In this document: one piece after another, positions 14,355 through 20,381 of the stretch | How positions within the stretch are numbered: the first letter of the stretch is position 1 | Layout: every line of letters starts with the position of its first letter | Origin: an uncultured Lachnospiraceae bacterium | GTDB taxonomy: Bacteria; Bacillota; Clostridia; Lachnospirales; Lachnospiraceae | Direction: 5' to 3' | NCBI GenBank assembly: GCA_910589385.1 | Contig: CAJUTU010000058.1 | Coordinates: 1 to 20,381 of the forward strand | DNA: 20,381 nt | The notes under the pieces: generated by a model | What the model was told of the DNA's origin: nothing | The model's database searches: none | Seen by the model: only the letters and a program-made list of their open reading frames with translations | Position numbers and translations under genes: made by a program

Positions 14355-16755
14355 GAATTCCGGGTGTGCACCGGAAAAGCGGGCAAAAGCGCTGTTAGAG
14401 GAAATGACTCTGGAAGAGAAGATGGCTCAGGTCAACTGTGTATTCCCTTTCGGGGAGCAATATAAGGATTATGAACTGATTTCTGAAAAAACACCTTTTG
14501 GAATCGGTGAAGTGAGCACATTGGAAATGCGCAGGATTGAAAGCCTGGAAGAAGCCGGCGCATGGCAGAGGAAGGTGCAGGAAATCGTAATGGATAACAG
14601 CCCTCATTGTATTCCGGCTATTTTCCATATGGAAGGGCTGTGCGGCGCGTTTATTCAGGATACCACAAGCTTTCCTTCCGGGATTGGACGGGGCTGCGGC
14701 TTTGACCCGGAGCTGGAGGAACAGATTGCAGGGATTGTGAGCAGGCAGGAGACTGCCTGCGGAATTACCCATGTGCTGGCGCCGGTTCTGGATATTTCCA
14801 GAGATTCTCGAATGGGACGCCAGGGGGAGACCTATGGGGAGGATCCGTCGCTTGCCGCCGCGATGGGGGCGGCTTATACGAGAGGAATCCAGAAAGGAGA
14901 GACGGCAGGGAGGCGCCCCCAGAGCGTGGCAAAGCACTTCCTTGCCTTCCATAATTCGCAGGGAGGGATACATGGAACCCATAGTGATACTCCTCCAAGA
15001 CTACTTCAGGAAATTTATGGAAAACCTTTTCAGGCTGCGATTGCAGAAGCAGAGTTAAAAGGAATCATGCCAAGCTATAATTCCATAGACGGAGAACCCA
15101 TGTCGGTCTCCCGGCGCTGCCTGACGAAGTTTTTGCGTGAGGATATGGGATTTGACGGACTCTGCGTCAGTGACTATGGGGCGGTCAGCAACGTACATCA
15201 TGTGCAGCATGTAGGAGAGACGGAAGATGAAGCAGGGCTTCTTGGCATGAAAGCAGGAATGGATATTGAGATGCCAAAGGCAGCGGGCTTTGGAGAAGGG
15301 CTGAAGAAGAAATTTCAGGAAAAAGAGGCGGATACCGCCGTATTGGACAGAGCAGTCCTGCGCGTGCTTACCGCAAAATTCCAGATGGGGCTGTTTGAAC
15401 ATCCCTTCGCGCTGCAGGGAGAGGAATTAAAGGAGGCAGTGTGCAAAAAGGAGGACCGGGTAGTCTCTTTAAGGGCGGCAAGGGAATCTTTGGTATTGTT
15501 AAAGAATCAGGGCGTACTTCCGCTAAAGAAAGAAGTGAAAAAAATAGCGCTGATCGGTCCGCATGGAAATTGTGCAAGAAAGTTTTTTGGCGGGTATACT
15601 CATCTGTGCATGATGGAATCTACGTTTGCGGCTGCGAATTCTATTGCAGGCGTCAGCGGAGTGATACAAAGGAATCCAGAGGATATCCGTACAATTCCGG
15701 GGACGCAGATCCAGTCGGATGAGACGGAGGAATTTGATGCGATTCTGCGCAGGCAGAAACCGGGATGTAAAAGCCTGCTGGAGGAACTGCAGGAGCGGCT
15801 TACGGAAACAGAAGTCGTATATGCATATGGATATCCCATTGCCGGGGCGGATACTTCACATTTTCAAGAGGCGCTTGAGGCAGCGTCTGAAGCGGACGTA
15901 GTGATCCTGACGCTGGGCGGAAAGCATGGCACATGTTCCATGGCTTCTATGGGAGAGGGCGTGGATGCCGGAAATATTAATCTTCCTCCATGCCAGGACG
16001 CATTTATCAGAAAAGCGGCAGAGCTTGGGAAGCCTTTGGTGGGCGTTCATTTTGACGGAAGACCTATTTCCAGCGATACGGCGGATGAATATCTGGACGC
16101 CATATTGGAAGCGTGGAATCCGGCGGAAACCGGAGCACAGGCAGTTACGGATGTGCTGATCGGAGATTATAATCCGGGAGGGAAGCTTGCGGTATCCGTG
16201 GCTTATCATGCAGGGCAGATTCCGGTTTATTATAATCACCCCAATGGTTCTGCATGGCACCAGGGGGAGAGCATTGGATTTACGAATTATGTGGATCTGC
16301 CCCATACGCCCAGATATTACTTTGGATATGGGCTTTCTTATACGGAATTTCAGTATGGCGGGATTGAAATCTCCCCTTTGGAGCTTTCGGCAGATGAAAC
16401 GGTAAAAATCAGTTTTTATGTGGAGAATACAGGCGGATGTGCCGGAGATGAAGTGGTGCAGCTTTATCTGTCTGACCGCTATGCCAGCATGACAAGACCG
16501 GTTAAGGAACTGGCAGGATTTAAGAGGATTGCTTTGAATCCGGGCGAGAGAAAAAGAGTGACATTTGAAGTACATGCAAGCCAGACGGCATTTTTAGACA
16601 GGGATATGCGGTGGAAGATTGAAAAAGGCGTGATAGATGTGGAGATTGGCAGCTCTTCTGAAGATATCCGGCTGTCAGGAAAATATACCATAAAAAATGA
16701 CGCATGGATTGAGGGCAGGAAGCGCGCCTTTTATGCAGGCGTGTCAGTAAATTGA
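14338..16755 (+). CDS. Glycoside hydrolase family 3 enzyme, beta-xylosidase/beta-glucosidase type
   Basis: 805-residue retaining exo-glycosidase. The N-terminal barrel opens with the family pattern LLEEMTLEEKMAQV (19-32), followed by GETYGEDP (163-170), AKHF (198-201), SYNSIDG (246-252) and CVSDYGAV with candidate nucleophile Asp279. The sandwich domain has GGKHG and GEGVD (candidate acid/base Glu540), with an insertion around FFGGYTHLCMMEST (417-430). FGYGLSYTEF begins the fibronectin-III-like domain. The subgroup is common in Clostridia and often acts on beta-xylosides, alpha-arabinosides or beta-glucosides; I cannot separate these. The usual Asp-Arg after the acid/base motif is not kept (GEGVDAGN). 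The best binding site (AAGGAG, 14317-14322) is 15 bases before the ATG, unusually far. Cytosolic. Confidence 0.88.
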   Translation: MKSIYKNSGCAPEKRAKALLEEMTLEEKMAQVNCVFPFGEQYKDYELISEKTPFGIGEVSTLEMRRIESLEEAGAWQRKVQEIVMDNSPHCIPAIFHMEGLCGAFIQDTTSFPSGIGRGCGFDPELEEQIAGIVSRQETACGITHVLAPVLDISRDSRMGRQGETYGEDPSLAAAMGAAYTRGIQKGETAGRRPQSVAKHFLAFHNSQGGIHGTHSDTPPRLLQEIYGKPFQAAIAEAELKGIMPSYNSIDGEPMSVSRRCLTKFLREDMGFDGLCVSDYGAVSNVHHVQHVGETEDEAGLLGMKAGMDIEMPKAAGFGEGLKKKFQEKEADTAVLDRAVLRVLTAKFQMGLFEHPFALQGEELKEAVCKKEDRVVSLRAARESLVLLKNQGVLPLKKEVKKIALIGPHGNCARKFFGGYTHLCMMESTFAAANSIAGVSGVIQRNPEDIRTIPGTQIQSDETEEFDAILRRQKPGCKSLLEELQERLTETEVVYAYGYPIAGADTSHFQEALEAASEADVVILTLGGKHGTCSMASMGEGVDAGNINLPPCQDAFIRKAAELGKPLVGVHFDGRPISSDTADEYLDAILEAWNPAETGAQAVTDVLIGDYNPGGKLAVSVAYHAGQIPVYYNHPNGSAWHQGESIGFTNYVDLPHTPRYYFGYGLSYTEFQYGGIEISPLELSADETVKISFYVENTGGCAGDEVVQLYLSDRYASMTRPVKELAGFKRIALNPGERKRVTFEVHASQTAFLDRDMRWKIEKGVIDVEIGSSSEDIRLSGKYTIKNDAWIEGRKRAFYAGVSVN

Positions 16756-16767
16756 AAGGGGTCCGGG

Positions 16768-19236
16768 ATGGATACAAAAGTGACGGCCAGAAAACTTGTT
16801 GAGGAATCTATTGTTCTGCTGAAAAATGATGAGAAGCTGCTTCCGTTTCCAAAGGGAAAGCAGATTGCTTTTTTCGGAAGGGCGCAGATTGGAACGCTAT
16901 ATTCCGGAAATGGTTCCGGGGCTGCGAATGTAACCGGGGCTAAAGTCATTCTGGAGGAATGTGAGAAGTGCGGTATTACTCCGGTGGAAGAATTAAAAGC
17001 GTTTTATCAGGACAGAATGCAGAAAGAAGAGATTACAGAGAAAGACGAATTCGACTGGACGCAGATACAGGACGTTGTAAACAGCGGTATCATGTACGAA
17101 ATCTTCGGGAAATACCACGCGCCTCTGGAGGAATTCGATATTCCGGAAGAACTGGTCAGGAGAGCGGCAGAACAGACAGATACCGCGCTTCTGGTTATTG
17201 GGAGAAATTCAGGAGGCGAAGAATGCGACCGGCATTTGACAGAGGACTATATTCTGACAGATTCAGAGAAAAGACTGGTACGCCAGATAGGGACGCATTT
17301 TCCGAAAGCCTGTGTTGTGCTGAATGTAAACGGGTTGATTGATTTGTCCTGGTTTTTCCGGTATGACTGTATGAAAAGCCTGGTGTTTTTAGGCATTTGC
17401 GGAGAAGAAGGAGCTGCGGCGCTGGCAAAGGTCTTATGCGGGAAAGTGAATCCGTCAGGGAAGCTGCCTGTGACGATTGCAGAAAAATATGAGGATTATC
17501 CATCGGCAAAGCATTTTTCATGGAAAAAAGGGCATATGGAGCAAATCCTTGATTATGACAGTTATGGTCTTTCCGCAAAAGAAAACGGAAGCGTTGGTTT
17601 TCGTAAAAGTCCGGTAACGGTATATTGGGAAGATATTTATAACGGATACCGCTATTTTGATACGTTTGGGAAAGAGGTCCTCTTTCCGTTCGGACATGGT
17701 CTTTCTTATACTTCCTTTCTGATCGAAGATATTGATTTAAGGAAAACGAAAGACGGAGTGGAAGTTACGGCAGCTGTGCGTAATACGGGCAATGTTCCGG
17801 GGAAAGAGGTGGTGCAGCTGTATTTGTCCGGCGATTTCAAAGACAGTCCTTATCAGGAGTTGAAAGGCTTTGAAAAGACGAGGCTTCTGGGAGCGGGAGA
17901 CGAGGAGCAGGTGTGGATCAGAGTTCCGTGGAAAGCGTTTGCAGTATATGATGAGGGACAGACCGCGTGGAAGATTATGCAGGGAACGTATGATTTGTAT
18001 CTTGGCGCGTCTTCAAGAGATACGGAATGTATCGGACAGATTCATGTCGGACAGGAGATTCTGGTGGAGCAATGCTGCCGCCGGCTTCCGGTTTCGCCCT
18101 GTAATCAAGGGAAAATCCAATTTTTATCCTTTTCCGGACAAAAACGGCAGGAAAGAAAGAGGTTAAAAAGAATTGCCGTAACTGCGGACGATGTATGTAT
18201 AGAAGCTGGAAATGCAGAAAGGAAGCCTGCTGTCAGCTGTAAAGATAAAAAAGAGAGTCTGAAAGGGCTTTCGATTGAGGAACTGGCAGCCCTTTGCGTA
18301 GGGTATGGGCCGGGGACTCCGTTTTCTGCGATTGGAGATACCAGCGACCCGCCCACCATTTATGATGAGAAGGGCGAACCTGTGACTACAAACAGCCATC
18401 CCACAGGTTTCCCCGGATATGTATCTCCAGCGATTAAGGATAAAAGTATTTTTTCTGTATTTTATAAGGACGGTCCGGCAGGAATCGGTGAAACCGCCTG
18501 GCCGACGGCAATGCTCATAGCCTGTGGGTTTCAAAAAAGCCTGTGGTATGAATTTGGAGATGCCATGGGAGGGGAGTGTGAAAAACAGGGGGTGGACGTC
18601 TGGCTGGCTCCGGCGGTGAATCTTCACCGGAACCCACTGTGCGGCAGGAATTTTGAATATTTTTCGGAAGACCCTTATCTGACGGGAATCTGCGCATGCG
18701 AGATTACGAGGGGCGTTCAGGAAAATCATCCGGTTCTTGTCTGTCCCAAACACTTTGCGGTGAATGAGCAGGAAACCTACCGCAGGGGGAGCCGTAAAGA
18801 CGGCGCTGACGCGGTGGATTCGATTGCCAGTGAGCGGGCGCTTCGGGAACTGTATCTGAAGCCTTTTGAAATGTTGGTAAAGGACGCGGGCATCTCCTGT
18901 ATCATGACCTCGTTTAATAAAATAAATGGGGTGCTTGCGGGAGGAAACGCAGATCTTTGCAAACATATTTTAAGAGAAGAGTGGGGATTTGCAGGCGTTG
19001 TCGTTACGGACTGGGGAGATATGGACGTAGTTGTAGACGGCGCAGCTGCAGTTGCAGCAGGAAATGACATTGTTATGCCGGGTGGTCCCCCGGTCATTCA
19101 TCAGATCATGAGGGGATATCAGGAGAAAAGGCTGTCAAGGGAAGCAATGGAAGCAGCAGCGACACATCTGCTGTATATGATTGGAAAAACGAGGAGAGGA
19201 AACAATGAGTCGGATACCTGTAATGAAAGAATGTAA
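16768..19236 (+). CDS. Circularly permuted glycoside hydrolase family 3 enzyme
   Basis: 822-residue GH3 enzyme with its domains in reversed order. The sandwich domain comes first (LVEESIVLLKN at 10-20; GGEECDR with candidate acid/base Glu151), then FGHGLSYTSF and the fibronectin-III-like domain (about 308-430). A linker rich in Lys and Arg (about 445-500) leads to the barrel, with CGRNFEYFSEDP (625-636), PKHFAVNEQET (660-670), TSFNKING and VVVTDWGDM with candidate nucleophile Asp748. This order is known from the beta-glucosidases of Ruminococcus albus and Butyrivibrio fibrisolvens. AAAGGGG (16755-16761) is 6 bases before ATG 16768, only 12 bases after the preceding gene. Its 3' end overlaps the next gene by 32 bases, so translation is probably coupled. 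The substrate is probably a beta-glucoside. Confidence 0.9.
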   Translation: MDTKVTARKLVEESIVLLKNDEKLLPFPKGKQIAFFGRAQIGTLYSGNGSGAANVTGAKVILEECEKCGITPVEELKAFYQDRMQKEEITEKDEFDWTQIQDVVNSGIMYEIFGKYHAPLEEFDIPEELVRRAAEQTDTALLVIGRNSGGEECDRHLTEDYILTDSEKRLVRQIGTHFPKACVVLNVNGLIDLSWFFRYDCMKSLVFLGICGEEGAAALAKVLCGKVNPSGKLPVTIAEKYEDYPSAKHFSWKKGHMEQILDYDSYGLSAKENGSVGFRKSPVTVYWEDIYNGYRYFDTFGKEVLFPFGHGLSYTSFLIEDIDLRKTKDGVEVTAAVRNTGNVPGKEVVQLYLSGDFKDSPYQELKGFEKTRLLGAGDEEQVWIRVPWKAFAVYDEGQTAWKIMQGTYDLYLGASSRDTECIGQIHVGQEILVEQCCRRLPVSPCNQGKIQFLSFSGQKRQERKRLKRIAVTADDVCIEAGNAERKPAVSCKDKKESLKGLSIEELAALCVGYGPGTPFSAIGDTSDPPTIYDEKGEPVTTNSHPTGFPGYVSPAIKDKSIFSVFYKDGPAGIGETAWPTAMLIACGFQKSLWYEFGDAMGGECEKQGVDVWLAPAVNLHRNPLCGRNFEYFSEDPYLTGICACEITRGVQENHPVLVCPKHFAVNEQETYRRGSRKDGADAVDSIASERALRELYLKPFEMLVKDAGISCIMTSFNKINGVLAGGNADLCKHILREEWGFAGVVVTDWGDMDVVVDGAAAVAAGNDIVMPGGPPVIHQIMRGYQEKRLSREAMEAAATHLLYMIGKTRRGNNESDTCNERM

Positions 19237-20338
19237 TGGCATTCCTACAATGTATGTAGAGAATAAACCGTTTTTTGCCTTTGCCGGAGAAGTACACAAT
19301 TCTTCGGCGGGCAGTCTGGAATATATGAATGAGCATGTATGGGATAAAATTCAGGGATTGAATCTGAATACGCTTCTTGTTCCTGTCTATTGGGAGCAGA
19401 TAGAGCCGACAGAGGGGAGTTTCCGATATGAAATGTTAGACGGTTTGATCGAACAGGCCAGGCAGAGACAGATACGGCTGATTCTTTTGTGGTTCGGCCT
19501 GTGGAAAAATGCAGAATCCATGTATGTACCGAGGTGGATGAAAAAAGACAGTAAAAAATATTTCCGGGTGAGGGCGGCGTCAGGAGAAATGTTGAATACT
19601 ATTTCCCCCTTCTGTACCGAAGCCGTAGAAAAAGATGCGGCCGCATTTGCAAATGTCATGGGACATATCCGCGAACAGGATGAAGAAGATTCAACGGTGA
19701 TCGCGGTGCAGATTGAGAACGAAGTCGGGCTTCTTGGGACGGCATATGATGTCTGTGACGCTGCGAAAGAAGCATTTGAAAAAAAGGTGCCGGATGAGAT
19801 TGCAATAGAATATGGCGTAAATGGGACATGGAAATCAGCATTTGGGGAAGAAGCCGGGGAACATTTCATGGCTTATTACTTTGCGCGGGCATTGGAACAT
19901 ATTGCCTCAAAAGGGAAGGAAGTTTACCCGCTGCCCTTCTATACCAATGTATGGTTAAAACAGTATCCCTGGTATGCAGGTTCCTATCCGTCAGGAGGAC
20001 CGGTAAGGGAAATGCACCGTATGTGGAAAATAGCTGCTCCATCTTTGTTTACACTGGCTCCGGATATCTATGTTCCATATACGGCAGAAGTCATGGAGGA
20101 ATATAGTTATGAAGGGAATCCGCTGTTTATTCCGGAGGTGCGTAAAGACGCTGCAACGGCGTCATATTGTCTGTATGCATTTATGAAGCATCATGCAATC
20201 TGTTATTCGCCTTTTGGAATCGAGGATTTGGGCGTCCCTCCGGAAGAAATGAATATGCCTTCTGATGAGGTGATGGCGGCTTTAAACATAAATCCGCTGG
20301 TATTTGATACCGAGGGAGGAAAACTCTATTTAACCTGA
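19205..20338 (+). CDS. Short GH35/GH42-like clan GH-A beta-galactosidase-type enzyme
   Basis: 377-residue protein with a clan GH-A barrel. PFFAFAGEVHNSS (22-34) and LNTLLVPVYWEQIEPTEG (54-71) match the start of GH35/GH42 barrels. QIENEVG gives candidate acid/base Glu173. LFIPEVRKD gives candidate nucleophile Glu311, followed by ICYSPFGIED. The nearest relatives I can think of are beta-galactosidase-like enzymes that carry an extra C-terminal DUF5597-type domain and run well over 500 residues. Here the stop comes after LYLT, just past the barrel, so that domain is missing. ATG 19205 has GAGGAG (19191-19196) 8 bases upstream; an in-frame ATG at 19181 has no good site. It overlaps the permuted GH3 gene and is the last gene seen. 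Specificity could be beta-galactoside or another beta-glycoside. Confidence 0.8.
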   Translation: MSRIPVMKECNGIPTMYVENKPFFAFAGEVHNSSAGSLEYMNEHVWDKIQGLNLNTLLVPVYWEQIEPTEGSFRYEMLDGLIEQARQRQIRLILLWFGLWKNAESMYVPRWMKKDSKKYFRVRAASGEMLNTISPFCTEAVEKDAAAFANVMGHIREQDEEDSTVIAVQIENEVGLLGTAYDVCDAAKEAFEKKVPDEIAIEYGVNGTWKSAFGEEAGEHFMAYYFARALEHIASKGKEVYPLPFYTNVWLKQYPWYAGSYPSGGPVREMHRMWKIAAPSLFTLAPDIYVPYTAEVMEEYSYEGNPLFIPEVRKDAATASYCLYAFMKHHAICYSPFGIEDLGVPPEEMNMPSDEVMAALNINPLVFDTEGGKLYLT

Positions 20339-20381
20339 ATTATTCACGGCGGTATAAGCTCGCATAAAATTCGCCGCAGTT

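Noticed and set aside
15856..16575. 239-codon minus-strand open frame inside the second GH3 gene
   Set aside because: Opposite an intact GH3 coding sequence with full family motifs; no domain and no start signal. Similar antisense frames at 5510-6163 and 18163-18966 were rejected for the same reasons.
20346..20377. Hairpin after the last gene (CGGCG/CGCCG)
   Set aside because: Only five paired bases with a 20-base loop and no T-run before the window ends; not enough for a terminator call.
1..20381. CRISPR array, tRNA or rRNA genes, riboswitch, transposon
   Set aside because: No regularly spaced repeats, no RNA-gene landmarks, no transposase or integrase, and the untranslated leaders are too short and AT-rich for a recognisable riboswitch.

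Overview
The window looks like a chromosomal carbohydrate-utilisation locus from an anaerobic Firmicute, most likely a gut Lachnospiraceae-type Clostridium. This rests on mid-range G+C coding sequence with AT-rich intergenic DNA, strong AGGAGG ribosome-binding sites, AraC-type regulators of the Lachnospiraceae style, a GPH-type sugar symporter and several cytosolic glycosidases. The organism assignment is an inference from style, not from a marker gene.

Layout. Bases 1-277 are an AT-rich leader with a good promoter at 168-196. An AraC-family regulator (278-1243, +) converges on a second AraC-family regulator (1343-2533, -), with a bidirectional terminator at 1291-1334 between them. The second regulator is divergent from the enzyme genes, and the shared control region (2534-2704) holds both promoters. 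Rightward come a GH3 beta-glucosidase-type enzyme (2705-4987), an 809-residue clan GH-A hydrolase of a family I cannot name (5075-7504) and a GPH/MFS sugar:cation symporter (7524-8960), followed by a strong terminator (8974-9023). A new promoter region (9024-9176) starts a tightly packed second block: a GH94 phosphorylase (9177-11501), a GH78 alpha-L-rhamnosidase (11575-14301), a second GH3 (14338-16755), a circularly permuted third GH3 (16768-19236) and a short GH35/GH42-like enzyme (19205-20338). The last two genes overlap by 32 bases.

How the genes may work together. None of the enzymes starts with a recognisable signal peptide, so they probably act in the cytosol on a small glycoside brought in by the symporter. 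A rhamnosidase, three differently built GH3 exo-glycosidases, a GH94 disaccharide phosphorylase and two clan GH-A enzymes together suggest stepwise dismantling of a branched, rhamnose- and beta-glucose-containing plant glycoside, such as a flavonoid glycoside or a saponin sugar chain, or a short hemicellulosic or pectic oligosaccharide. The substrate is an inference.

The most interesting unlisted signals are two. First, a direct-repeat operator candidate (TTTAYAAT-like octamers exactly 20 bases apart) occurs in all three intergenic control regions of the enzyme genes and fits AraC-family binding. Second, a methionine-rich C-terminal module beginning N-[ST]-TLGEVM-like is shared by the first GH3 and the GH78 rhamnosidase, two enzymes with otherwise unrelated folds. 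I see no mobile elements, tRNA or rRNA genes, or CRISPR arrays.
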